Below, one piece after another: positions 44,948-57,502 of a stretch of DNA of 64,000 nucleotides. The stretch lies in contig JAACMV010000011.1 in assembly GCA_010909725.1 (NCBI GenBank), positions 744,001 to 808,000 of the forward strand, written 5' to 3'. Under the pieces are notes generated by a model. That model had not been told where the DNA came from. It ran no database searches and was given only the letters and a program-made list of their open reading frames with translations. The DNA is from Picochlorum sp. 'celeri'. Taxonomy: Eukaryota; Chlorophyta; Trebouxiophyceae. Every line of letters begins with the position of its first letter. Position 1 is the stretch's first letter. The position numbers and the translations under genes are program-made.

Positions 44948-47107
44948 CTACTGATTGCTCAGGTTCAATGACTGCGAGCTGACCAATTTACAATAACGAC
45001 CTCCAAGATGGACAAGCTCCTCGTGGTTTCCCTTCTCAGCAATTTGTCCGTCTTCGACAACCACAATTTGATGAGCGGCCTGAACCGTTGACAGTCTATG
45101 CGCAATCACTAGGACTGTCCTGTCTTTCACAAGGTTATCAATTGCTTGCTGCACGAGACTCTCACTCTCACTATCGAGCGATGATGTTGCTTCATCTAGG
45201 ATGAGAATCGGTGCATCTTTCAGAAGTGCTCTAGCAAGAGCGATTCGTTGCCTCTGTCCCCCGGACAGAAGACTTCCTTGCTCTCCTACAAGTGTATCGT
45301 ATCCATCTGGCAGTCTGATGACAAATTCATGAGCATTCGCTGCTTTTGCTGCATTCTCAACTTCCTCAAGGGTGGCATGCGGCACACCGTATGAAATATT
45401 GTCATAGATAGATCCATTGAAAAGTACAGGTTCTTGAGTAACAGCTGTCAATGCCTTCACCCATTGTTTTCTAGTAAAAGCGCTGACCTTGACATTGCCT
45501 AGCATGACTTTGCCCGAGTTCGGTGCATATAGCCTTTCCAACAATGCTGCAATAGTACTTTTACCTGCACCACTTCGTCCAACAAGGGCTGTCACTTTGC
45601 CTCGTGGGATCGTGAGACTAAGGTTTCGCAAGACTGGTACATCTGGTCTAGCAGGATAACTGAAATGAACATTCTCAAGAACCAAGTCATTTACTTGAGA
45701 GGCAGCAACAGCATCTAGTTCATCTTCTCCATCCAAAACATCCTCTGATCCACTCTTACCTTGTGTCCCAAGATTCCACCAGTCTCCGGGAGGCAAAGCT
45801 TGGGACATGGAAGGATCTACTGGTATTTCAGATAAAATTCGCTGCACCCGCTGGATCGATGATCTTGTCTGCCTTGCATCAGTCCATGTTTGAAGAAGGC
45901 CTTGTGTTGCAAAAACCAATGAGAAGGTAAATCCAATTGCAGATAACAGAGTACGTATTGGCATAAGATCATGGTTAACCAGAAATCCTGCAGACTCAGA
46001 CACAACGTGAGGGCCAGCTTATAAAACAATTCTTCCACGCTATAAAAACATACCTCCTAAACCATACAGAGCGAGCAACGACAGATGAATTGCTCCTCGA
46101 TTAAGACATTCGAGCAGTGCTTTCGCTCGAGCAAATCCCATACCACTGATGTATGAATCAGATACATAACTCCCGAATCGCTCTCTTTCCAATCCTTCTC
46201 CTGCAAAAACCCGCACCGTCCTTATCTGAGAAACCACTTCATCAATAGCCATAGCCATGCGTGACTGAGATTCTGCACTATCTCTCTCTAGCATTTTCGA
46301 CTGCTGGCGGTATAGCCATGCAATGCAGCCGGTTGCAATGATCACACCAGCCAATATTGGACCAAGTCTCCATGACAAGGCAAACAGAACAAGCACTGAC
46401 CCGGTTGCCTCCAGGAGAGCCCTGAGGCCTCTATCTCTACTGCAATTGTTAAAAAAAAAGTTCCTAAGCGACTGCAAATCTTTGCTCAGTATTGTTGTGA
46501 GTTCTGTTGGCCTATGCTTGTCAAAAAACTCAATTCGCTGCATCAAGAGCACCCGAAAGGCTTCTCTGCTCAAGGTGGACTGTACAGTTTCCCCGATCGC
46601 ACAAGCATTGATTATATATACCCTCGAAAGAATAGGTTCCAACACATATAGCGCCACCATCCCCAGCATCAACTTGCTGTACTCTGAAAAAGGCTGCTTC
46701 ATAACAAGAGTTTCAAACAATAACCCAGACAGGACTGGGCTTGTCAAGTTACTCGCCACACAGCACACGAGAGATACAGCAGCTATGATCACAGATTTTT
46801 TCTGTTGTAAGATCAGAGATAAGATGTATTTATTATCAAGCGGGCTCCGCTTCCTCGTTTCTGGGGTCTCAGAACTTGAACTGCAACATCAGATAGTCTT
46901 GACTTATGCCAAATTCATCATGCCTACTGGAGACTGGAACCGTTACCTTGAACATATGATTGCTTTTTTCTGACATGATCTACCCACTATACACGATTTC
47001 GGAGAAGGTCTGACACCAGTCGGACCACAGTTGCGGAGTGACAAGCACAGTGCTGCTCTCGCGTGCACGCCGCGAGTACTATTCCGCAGGGCAATTGAGA
47101 TATTCAT
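44948..47107 (-). CDS. ABC transporter B family half-transporter, probably plastid
   Basis: Exporter-type half-transporter, one TM domain plus one ATPase. Exons 47107-46947, 46880-46054 and 45987-44948 give 675 aa. A leader rich in Arg, Ser and Cys (MNISIALRNSTRGVHARAAL) runs ~70 residues and looks like a chloroplast transit peptide. Six hydrophobic helices follow, with SRDRGLRALLEATGSVLVLF. ATPase motifs: Walker A VGRSGAGKST, Q-loop TAVTQEP, signature LLSGGQRQRIALARAL, Walker B ILILDEATSSLD and H-loop VIAHRLSTV. It resembles plant ABCB26/ABCB28 (TAP-like). The start ATG is only 63 nt after the KRR1 stop. Substrate is not predictable. Confidence 0.88.
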
Positions 47108-47125
47108 TTCTTTATTATCATTCGT

Positions 47126-47130
47126 TTACA
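47126..47130 (-). terminator. TGTAA signal of KRR1 inside the ABCB le­ader region
   Basis: TGTAA on the minus strand, about 41 nt past the KRR1 stop and 19 nt before the ABCB start codon. The KRR1 3' end and the ABCB promoter/5' UTR therefore appear to share the same 63 bp. Confidence 0.4.
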
Positions 47131-47170
47131 CTGTAGAAATCCTATGGTAACTGCATATTTGAACCTCTTC

Positions 47171-48396
<1,226 letters not shown>

Positions 48397-48617
48397 CGAT
48401 GTCTCTTTTCCGGAAAGAAGAGAAAATTCATTGAATATTTGATAATGTCAAGGAAAATGCGTGGTAATATAGCACGTCATGCAAGGTCTCTACGGGTAGC
48501 CTTTCGTAAAAAACACATTAAAAACTTCCATGGGAATCGAGCGTCCTTGTGTCAACTGATTGGCAAACACAAGGGCTCAAGTGAAACTAAATCAACAAAA
48601 GGAAAAAAAAGGAAATT

Positions 48618-51600
48618 ATGGGAGAGGTTCGCGTCGCCGAGCTCGAGCGACAGCTCGCGAACTGCAAAGCTCAGGTACGCTGATTTCTTGGTTCTCGGAT
48701 CTTTCCATGGGATCTCTGTCATTTTATGATCAAATATTGATAATATGTATGTATGTATTGTAGCTTGAAGCTTCCACCATATTCGCGGAGCAGACGAGTC
48801 AGGTACGGCTGTTTCTGATGTTCCTTGTCTTGCTGCTTGTTGTCGCCTCTGTAGGTCGTGGGCCTTACGAATCGTCTTTGTTTGCGTAGTCTATGGAAAA
48901 ACGATACCAGAGATTGTTGGAAAAACATGGTCAAACAGCCGCCGAGAAGGATTCATTGCTGAAGGAGAATGATGACTTGCAGAGGAGTGTCACCGAAGCC
49001 AAACAGGAATCTCACAAATTACAGTCTTCGTTGATGAAGGCTGAAAGTGAGAAGGAGCAGCATAAGTTAGAAATTGATAGCCTTGAACGTGACAAAGTTT
49101 CGCTGCAAAATGCATACGAACAGTCCAAGAAAGATATTGAGGAACTTCAGAGCAAGATCAGAACAGTGTCGACAAAAGTACTGAATTTAACAAAGGAGAA
49201 TGGGGAACTGGATGCGCGATTACAAAGTACGCTAGTAGAGAAAAGCAGGACGTCTCTGAATTATTCTAAGATCGAGCAAGAGAAGAAAATTTTGGAGAAG
49301 TCGAATGCATGGTTGAGCGAGGAATTGGAGAGGAAAGCTCAGACGAGTAATGAAGAGCGACAAAAAGCTACACAGAAGATTGTCGAGCTTCAAAATCAGT
49401 GCTATGAATCGCAGAGTAAGATTGAACAGCTTGAAAACGATAAAGCCAGGCTTGAAGCGGATCTTCAAGATCACGAGGAGAGCTTGAAGACTATGTCAAA
49501 GCAACTTAGAGAGGCAAAGGAGGCACTTGCAGAAAAAGAAGAAAGTTTCCAACAGGAATTAGCATTGGCTCAAAGAATGGCCCAGCTTTATAAGGAGAGC
49601 TCGGAGGAGCACACGAAGCGATCCATGGAGCTTGAAGGAATTGTGAATGAGCTTAAGGTGCATATGGAGGAATCAGCAGAGGCTCATCGGGAGGCTATTG
49701 CAAAACTAGAGGAAGAATGCAGGGCAGCCAACCAAAGAGCGGAAGAAGAAAAAGACATTCGCGAGAAAGTTGTTGCTGCAGCTGCTACTGCCTCGTTTAG
49801 CATCTCAACTCCTGCAGGGACTGACAATGGTGCAGCACAGGCTGCTGACCAACCCCAGAGCTCCTCAGCAGAAATTTATGCTAGATTTATTGAAGCCGAG
49901 GAAAAGCTTCGCGCGGAAAAGCTAAAAAATAGAGAAAAGGAGATTCATTTTGAGGATCTGTTAATCGAGGTGGAAAAGAGAGCTTCCCTGCTGAAAGAGC
50001 AACAACTCGAATTTGACTCAATGAAAGCATCTCATGTGAAGCTTCTGGGAGATATCGAGAGTTTATCTGCAGAGAAAAGAAGTATTCAAAGCTCATTAAA
50101 GGAGACTCAAGGTAAGTGCAAGACTCTAGAGCATGAGAACTTGTCCTTGGAGCAGCAAGTAAAAGATCTTGGCCAGCAAGTGTCAAGGCTGCTGCATGAA
50201 GGGCAAAAAAATAAAGTTTCTGGCGAGAGAACGCCAGGAAATTTCACTGGAGGCAACGCAAGTGATGTTACCACGCAATTCTTGGTTGAGTTTAGCTCTG
50301 TTGAAGAATTGCAGCAACAGAACCAGAAGTTGTTGAAAGTTAACCGAGAACTTGCTGTGGCAGCAGAGGCTACCAAGGAAGCAGCTCAAAAAGAAATGCA
50401 AGAAGAATACGAGGGCAAGATCGAAAAGCTGCGAAATGATCTGGAGGATCTCAAAAGAAATCGTCAGCATGCAGAGGAAATTTTTGAGCAAGTGGTGAGA
50501 CAAAGAGACACTTTAAGGAAACTTCTTCAGAATGCTGGTGGGGATCTTAGTATTGGGCGCGAGCTTTATGCACGTTCAGGTGGGAATGGAGTTCTGCCTC
50601 AGGCAAGTAATACTGAAAATGTTTTCACTTCAGAAGCAGATAGTCTCACCTATAAGGAGATGTATGAGGATATGGAAAAGAAACTGGAAGATTTTAAGAA
50701 GAGATCTAACGAAGACTATGCTGCTCTGGAGAAGGAACTTGCGAGTTCGAAAGGTGATTTGATCTCACTAAAGAAAGAGGTTACCCAAGCTCAAGCACAG
50801 TGCCAGTATGAAAGTGAGAGATCTACAAGGCTTTCAAAATCCATTGAATCCCAGCAAAAGCATGTGGAGAGTCTGTTGGCAAGTAATGCAAAGTATCAAG
50901 CCTTAATCAATGAAACAGAGAGGCGATTATCTTCAGCACAGCACAATTTGCAAGCCATTGAAGATGATAAGAGGAGTCTAAGCAACAAAGTGGCTAGCTT
51001 GGAGGCAGAAAAGAAGGTTCTGATTGATGCCGAGCAACGACTCACAGCTGAAGCATCTGCTTTATCCCAGGAAAAGTTCAAGATTGCTGCAGAATTAGAT
51101 GTGCTAAGAAAACAAAATAACGAACTTGAATCAAATGCTTTGAAAGATATTTCAAAGAATCAAACTTTGGCAACAAAATATATGAATGAACTCTCTGATG
51201 CCCAGAGGGAGCTATCAGTTGCCAAAAGTAGAGCAGAATACGCCCACAATGAGGTTGCTCACTTGAAACAAGAGTTGGCAAAAACTTCTGCAAAACTTGA
51301 GGAAAAACTTGAGAAGGCTCAAACAGAGTTGTCAAGGATGCAACAGAGAGCATCAGCTGCTGAGGCAAAGGCAGATTTATTGCAAGAGGCTGTTCGCAAA
51401 TCAGAAGAGAAAGTTGCTCGACTCGAGATAGAGAAAAATGCCAGGCTGCCAGCATCTCAAAGTGAGCAAATGGAGAAGGAGACTGCAAGCGAGCCACAAG
51501 ATGCGGATCTCCAGGTCAAGGAGCTGCAGTCTGAGATCAAAATTCTCAGAGAAGAACTTGTGGCGGCCCAAGAAGCCCTTGCAGCATCCACTGGTCATGC

Positions 51601-54136
51601 AAAGCAATTTGAGACAATTGCTCATACTGCCGAGGAGGCTCTGAAATCTAGTCAGACAGAGTATGAAAAATTCAGAAGAGAAGCAGCAAATCGCTTGTCA
51701 TCCATTGAAGCTGAGGTCAAGAGACTTAGAATGGAAATCACAAAGAAAGACATTGCCATTAAGGAGCTCAAACAAGAAGAAACAAAGGCTCACCAGGAGT
51801 GTGACAAATTAAGGCACGAGATCGAAATTGAGAAGAACAAATCGAAGAGGGAGGTGGAACTGAGCGCCGTTTCTCTTAACAGCGAGAAAGAGAAAGTTTT
51901 GCAACTTACAAAGGAGGTTGATGCTGTGCGCAAAGAAATAGATGAGGTAAAGAAAGCATATGACGATGAGGTAGTTGCTCATGGTGACGCAATCAGGAGG
52001 CTTACTGCCTCAGAATCTACCGTTCAAGCAACTCAAAACCGGCTCAATGCTGTATCTGACGATTTGGAGAAAGAAAGAGCCTCCAGAAAGCTGGCCGAGA
52101 CAGAGATGAAAGCAACAATTGTTGAACAGACCCAGCAGGTACAGCAATTAACGAAACAGGTTGAGCAACTTTCCAAGCACAGGGATACCTTGCAGCAAGA
52201 GTTGGAATCCATTGCGGAATCAAAAGATCCAAGTGTCACAAATCTCTCAAAAAGCATGAAGCTTTTGAGGCAAGAAAGGGAAGCAGCAGAGCTGAATCTG
52301 TCACTCAGTGAGCGTGAATTGTCCAGGCTTCGACAAGAAAATGCTGTTGCCAAAAGAGCGGCAGAAGAAGCTCGAGCACAGCTTTCTGCAGAAATCGAAA
52401 GACAAGCAAAGAAGAAGACAGAAGAACAACAGAATCAGATCGGCTTAGCGGAGCAAATCAGCCTTACCAGGGAAAGTAATATGGCTCTCAGGGCGGACAA
52501 CACGGATAAGCAAGCACAAATCGATTCCCTGCAAGCAAAATTGAAGAATGCAGAGGCGTCTATAGAACCTCTTAAATTAGAAATCAAAAGAAAAGAGGCT
52601 GAAATGAGCAATCTGGAAGAGAAATTACGTGTCCAGACAGAGTCTGCCAAACGCTGGGAGGCGCGGTCAAAGTCCCTTGCTGAGAAATCTAGGGACGCTG
52701 AAAATGCCGACTATGAGCAAACAAAGGCAGAACTATCTGCCAAAGAAAAAGAGCTGAACGCCGTTAAATCAGAGTTAGCGAGTCTAACAAAAGAAAAGGA
52801 GAAACTGGAAGTTCGTTTGAAGAATTCTGAGACAATTGCACTGAAGGCAAATGCAAAAGCCACTGGCTTGACAAAGCAGATGGACGAGATGCGGAAAAGG
52901 GCAGAAGTGAACAGCAAATCGACTTCAGAATTATCGAAAAAGCAGCAAGAGGAGAAAGATGGAAAGATAGCAGAACTGACAAACCAGAAGAAAGCACTGG
53001 AAGAGAAGGTCAAAGAACTCTCCAAGAAGGAAGAAGTACTCAAAGCTAATGCAAGAAAGCTTGTAAGTAATTGTGAAGCAGCAAATCAAGCTAAGAAGAA
53101 GTGTGACTCGCAGGTGAAACTGCTAAGAGGAAAAATCCAGTCGCTTGAATCTGAGATCAGATCTTTGAAAAGCAAGGAAGGTTCTGGGGCACAGGTAGTT
53201 TCGAATGTGGCTCTCTCTGATACCCAGCCTGCGCTCGAAGCGTTAGGAAAACGGAAAGCAGATAGTGACATGGATGCACCTGAGAAAGCAAACAAAAAGC
53301 TTCGTCCTGTTGCCCCTTCTTTCACTCCATCAAAATTGACCTCAGCAACCGGTCAGAATGAGAAGGTCGAGGATGTTCAAGCCGGTGGCGAAGGTGAGAA
53401 GGAAATGGTCGATACGCAAGAGGTTGGTGCAGCTGTGGAAGCTTCTGAAGCAAAGGTTTTGCCTGAAAAGGAAAATGAGGCAACTGTCACTGAGAAAATT
53501 GATGTTCCAGAGGACATGGAAGAAGAACCTGAACATGTTGTTCTCACTGAGGCAGATACTATTCCTGAGAACGAAAAAGATGCTCTGAAGCAAACTGGTG
53601 CTTTGGTTCACTCAGAATCTATACCAGGAGAGGGTGCGACACAGGAGCAGACCACAATTGGAACTGTGCATATGGAGACAGCACCAACTGCTTCAGGAGC
53701 GGATGCACCAATGGTGACAGAAGACAAAGCAAAAGACGAAAGACCTATTGAAGCGCCCTTAGAAGCGCAGCATCCAGTTCTAGGCGAGGAACAACAGCAG
53801 GATGAGAAAGTTTTCGAGGAACCTGAGGCAACAGTGATTCCCCAGGAAGAGAATGCAGGAGAGACAGATGTTCATGCTGGGGAGGATAAAAGTTTGATCA
53901 ATGAAGAAGTCAATGCAGAGGTTGAAAAGAAGCCTGCAGAAAAAGAGGAGAAGCCTGCAGAAAAAGAGGAGAAGCCTGCAGAAGAAGAGGAGAAGCCTGC
54001 AGAAGAAGAAGAGAAGCCTGCAGAAGAAGAGAAGAAGCCTGCAGAGGAAGACGATCAGAAGCCCGAGTCACCAAAGAAACCAAAGCAGGCAAAAAAGCGT
54101 ACAAAAATATTATGGAAAGATACATCCAAACAATAA
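48618..54136 (+). CDS. TPR: TPR/Mlp nuclear-basket nucleoporin (NUA-like)
   Basis: Long coiled-coil protein of the nuclear pore basket. Exons 48618-48674, 48764-48802 and 48890-54136 give 1780 aa. The first two introns sit within the first 100 coding bases; the rest is one 5.2-kb exon. Almost the whole protein is heptad-rich Glu/Lys/Gln/Leu. The family segment EKSNAWLSEELERKAQTSNE matches the conserved xxxxWLxxEL region of TPR, Mlp1 and plant NUA, and VVRQRDTLRKLLQN is also typical. The last ~350 residues are acidic and disordered, with a short basic patch after LGKRKADSDM and six KPAE-type repeats. Shared with other giant coiled coils, hence not higher confidence. Confidence 0.85.
53930..54055 (+). 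repeat. Six tandem 21-bp coding repeats
   Basis: In-frame units of seven codons (consensus KPAEEEE) repeat six times near the TPR C-terminus. The first two units are identical in sequence and the later ones differ at GAA/GAG and AAA/GAA positions, indicating recent expansion. Confidence 0.9.
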
Positions 54137-54139
54137 TTT

Positions 54140-54149
54140 TTACATGTAA
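54140..54149. terminator. Palindromic TTACATGTAA, bidirectional polyA signal candidate
   Basis: This 10-bp palindrome lies in the 21-nt gap between the convergent TPR (stop ends 54136) and RRF (stop 54158). It provides TGTAA 9 nt past TPR on the plus strand and TGTAA 14 nt past RRF on the minus strand. Confidence 0.5.
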
Positions 54150-54157
54150 ATACAGAA

Positions 54158-55118
54158 CTAGCTATTATGACTCTCAATGTCGCCTTGCTTCCTTTTCAAC
54201 AGATCCTCCACCTGTATGACAAAGTCGTCTGTCAGTTTCTGAATCTGCTTCTCAATCGAAAACTTGGTGTCCTTGCATGTAATCTCTTTCCCACACGCGC
54301 TCATTGCTTGCTTTCTTGCCTGTCTAATCGATACTTTAGCATTCTCTGCCTCGCCCTTACAAAGCTTTTTCATCGCCTCCAATGTCTCATGCGTCGGTGA
54401 TGGAATTGGCACAAGGATTTCCTGTCCATCAACCCTCGGATTGAGCTCCAGAGGGGATGATGCAATGCAAGACGCCACTGAATCCACGAGACCGCTATCA
54501 AAAACAGTGACAGCGAGAAGCTGCGGGCTCTTGACACTTACTGTGCCGACCGCCTTCATTGGGAGCTTTTCTCCATATGCATCCACTTTGAGGTGATCCA
54601 ACATCCCTGGAGTCGCTCTTCCCATACGAATATTAGCTAGTTCATGCTGGAAATGATCTATTGACTTCGCCATCATCCTACATATGCATCATAGTACCCA
54701 TGAGAACCAACAAACCCAAGTACTACCCTTGCAATAGCACACATACTCTCTATACTCGTCAAGCTCAAATATGGGTTCGTCATTCTCGGTGCTTTGCACC
54801 TGTTTCCCTGCACATTCACGCAACAGCCTTCGATCGAAATGGTTTCAAGTACAAGGTCGCTCTAGAAGAATAATTGATTGACCTACGGTGTTTCTTTGGG
54901 CCTTTCGAATACTCTCGAATACTGGACCAGTGTGGAGCGATAACAGGAGTAATGTCAGAAACCTCACTCAGACATCCCAATCGATGGCTATAATCCCTAG
55001 ATCTGTATATTAAATAATCAGTGGCGTCATGACTGCTGCATATAGGGGTACATCAAGGGACATACCTGACAAGCGAGAACACTGAACGAAGAGCACTCTG
55101 GCGGAGTGCTGAACGCAT
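54158..55118 (-). CDS. RRF: Ribosome recycling factor, organellar
   Basis: Splits post-termination 70S-type ribosomes with EF-G. Exons 55118-55066, 55002-54887, 54807-54747 and 54677-54158 give 249 aa. The N-terminal ~75 residues (MRSALRQSALRSVFSLVR onward) form an Arg/Ser-rich amphipathic leader, more like a mitochondrial presequence. The RRF domain has SIDHFQHELANIRMGRATPG, DAYGEKLPMKAVGTVSV, IASSPLELNPRVDGQEILVP and VSIRQARKQAM, with the last helix covering the C-terminus. Four exons resolve a leader that is otherwise unreadable. The upstream ACOX stop is only 41 nt from this start codon. Confidence 0.92.
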
Positions 55119-55159
55119 TTTCACCTGTATGTATTTGAGAATTCGTAGATGAGAAGTTA

Positions 55160-57235
55160 TTACAATTTGCTTCTTGCCTGGGGATTCAACAGGTCTTTCA
55201 GCACGGGATTCCATCCTGGGCCTTGCTCAGTTGCATTGAACGGTGATCTCTTGGCAGTTTCAAGCAGTGTCTCGTAGACATTTCCATCCTTTCGTCCGAT
55301 CGCAGAATTCAAGAGGTAGTCGTCGTAACCGAATGAATCAACAAGCGCGATTGCATTTTTTCGAAGAGATCTGCACACTACTTTGAATTGATGGCGAATC
55401 ATTGCATGCTGGTCGCCAGTGATATGGCCACATTCCAGCAATGCGGCTCCAGACTCTTGCAGGCATACAAGTCCAAACAACGAGCATAATTCCCTCAGGA
55501 CATGAATGCTTTCTGGTTGCACAGCCCTGTCTGAGCATGCATGGGAAATTTCCTCCAAAAATGCCATGTATGTAACAAGTCTGCAGTGTGACTTTGCAAG
55601 GTTGATGAGATCCATGGTTGAACTGTTCCATAGATCTCCTTCGAACACTGGCTGTGCTTGAGCATGTGGTGATATCCTAGAAATGCATATTTGGGCTGCA
55701 TGCGCGCAGGCATTCTTAAGAGCTTGCGCAACATTGTCAGTCTGTGTCCAGTCTGCTGGGACCCTAGCCTGGGATGGCCTGATCACATGCTGTTTAGAAT
55801 ACATTGACATGGTTTTCTCCTTGGTGACACCTGCCTTCATTTTCATAAGATACCTAGCCATCTGAAGGTACATGACATTATTATCTCCCTCCCAGGTAAC
55901 ATTCTGAACATAGGAGGTATAAATAGTGGGCAAGCCAGAGAGCACAGAGTATCCCTGGCCACCACATGTTCTCCTGCATTCTTCGATACCAAAGCTAGCC
56001 GCGTCAGTACAGAATGCTTTCAATCCGGATGAAAGTGCGTGTAATTCTGGCAACGTTGAGAAATCATCATTCTCCTTTGCTTTGACAAATGCATTGTACA
56101 TTGACATGATGTTCTTTCCCATAAATCTCAAAGCAAATGATGCAGCAACAATTGGCATCAATGTCTCGTACACATTCTCATAGTCTAATATCTGCAACTC
56201 ACGTCTAGATGCATCAGGAGAGCTCTGTCGTCGAATGGCTGTGTATCTGACGGCAATAGTTGCAGCTCTCCCCAAAAAATCACCTGCGTCACGAACAATT
56301 GTTGCCCTAACATACACCATTGTACCATAACTAGCCTTTGAATTTCGCGGAGGAGGTGGAACATATGTACCATCCTCTGTGATGGACGAGTATCGCATCA
56401 GCATCGCATCTCTAGGAACTTTCACGTGGTCAAATCTCAAGAAACCATTGTCCACGCCGTGATAGCCCATCTTGGGACCTATATCTCCAACTTCTACACC
56501 AGGTAGAGCTTTATGCGTCTCCAAGTCCCTCAACTGGACAACGAAAGCATGGGGACCATAATCTTTTCCCTTGGTGATCAGCCGGGCCATTAAGATGGCA
56601 TGGGTACACGTTTTACCCAGGCCACCAGGCCACCATTTTGTGGCTGTCAAGGTTGGTGAATGAATTATAAATGAACGAGTCTCGGGATCGTACACGGCCA
56701 CCGTCTCTAATCCCCTCAAAAATGTACCATGACCTAGCTCAGTCTGAGCATACGTGCCTATCAGTCGTAAATCCATACAGAGAGGCATCCACCGATCCTG
56801 CTGCTCCCGAGTCCCCTGAGATAAAATGGTCGGTATAAACATACCAATGTGCAACTCAAATCCACCAGGAAGAAACAGCAACTGCCTCATCTCAGCAGCA
56901 TCTTGGATACTTAAATTGTGCTCCTTCATCATCTTCCATATCCCAACTGCACCCCGTAATCCTGCCACGTGCTCCTCCTCCCTGGACAGAAAATATCTGT
57001 TCTTTTTATCTCCCCAAGGCTGTTTGGATAGAATATCGATCAACTGCTTCCGTCTCTCCAGACATTCAACTCCTCCATTCAAGTATACACTCAAATTATC
57101 AGAGCAAAATGTAGCTTTTGCTCGCTCCATCGCCGCATCCTGCACTGGGTGAGACGTGACCTGTACAATTGGCCGCGTCGCCTCCTCAACAAGCTGCCGT
57201 TGTCTCTCTCTATCTGTCGATCTACAATCACCCAT
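55160..57235 (-). CDS. ACOX: Peroxisomal acyl-CoA oxidase
   Basis: FAD enzyme of the first step of peroxisomal beta-oxidation, producing H2O2. Intronless, 691 aa from MGDCRSTDRE; an in-frame ATG 57 nt upstream (57292) is possible but adds no family sequence. The C-terminal tripeptide is SKL, a canonical type-1 peroxisomal signal. Motifs are YAQTELGHGTFLRGLETVA, TLTATKWWPGGLGKTCTHAI, KMGYHGVDNGFLRFDHVKVP, RRTCGGQGYSVLSGLP and TWEGDNNVMYLQMARYL. Length matches plant and animal ACOX (~660-690). The stop TAA overlaps a TGTAA. Confidence 0.96.
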   Translation of the reverse strand: MGDCRSTDRERQRQLVEEATRPIVQVTSHPVQDAAMERAKATFCSDNLSVYLNGGVECLERRKQLIDILSKQPWGDKKNRYFLSREEEHVAGLRGAVGIWKMMKEHNLSIQDAAEMRQLLFLPGGFELHIGMFIPTILSQGTREQQDRWMPLCMDLRLIGTYAQTELGHGTFLRGLETVAVYDPETRSFIIHSPTLTATKWWPGGLGKTCTHAILMARLITKGKDYGPHAFVVQLRDLETHKALPGVEVGDIGPKMGYHGVDNGFLRFDHVKVPRDAMLMRYSSITEDGTYVPPPPRNSKASYGTMVYVRATIVRDAGDFLGRAATIAVRYTAIRRQSSPDASRRELQILDYENVYETLMPIVAASFALRFMGKNIMSMYNAFVKAKENDDFSTLPELHALSSGLKAFCTDAASFGIEECRRTCGGQGYSVLSGLPTIYTSYVQNVTWEGDNNVMYLQMARYLMKMKAGVTKEKTMSMYSKQHVIRPSQARVPADWTQTDNVAQALKNACAHAAQICISRISPHAQAQPVFEGDLWNSSTMDLINLAKSHCRLVTYMAFLEEISHACSDRAVQPESIHVLRELCSLFGLVCLQESGAALLECGHITGDQHAMIRHQFKVVCRSLRKNAIALVDSFGYDDYLLNSAIGRKDGNVYETLLETAKRSPFNATEQGPGWNPVLKDLLNPQARSKL

Positions 57236-57490
57236 TTTCTGTAGTATACATACGAAACTGGTGAGCCATCCCTGGTTCTCATGTTTGAACATTGCAATGT
57301 TTGCCTTCCTTATTTTAGTTTAGACGCCAAGATCATCGGTTCTATCTTCACGGTATCGTCATTGGGTTACAACTCCCAAGACAGAAAAAAATAACAATAA
57401 TGCGCACCAAGATTCGTTGACAGACGTTCGCATAGACGATTGACACTTGAACAGTGAATTGTACATCACAACGGCTACTCTGCAACGCGA

Positions 57491-57502
57491 ATGGCTCTAT
57501 GA
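57491..57502 (+). promoter_or_regulatory. Minimal upstream ORF overlapping the MAPK15 start
   Basis: ATG GCT CTA TGA ends so that its stop overlaps the kinase start codon (ATGA at 57499-57502). This arrangement is compatible with termination-reinitiation control; it is seen in sequence only. Confidence 0.4.
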
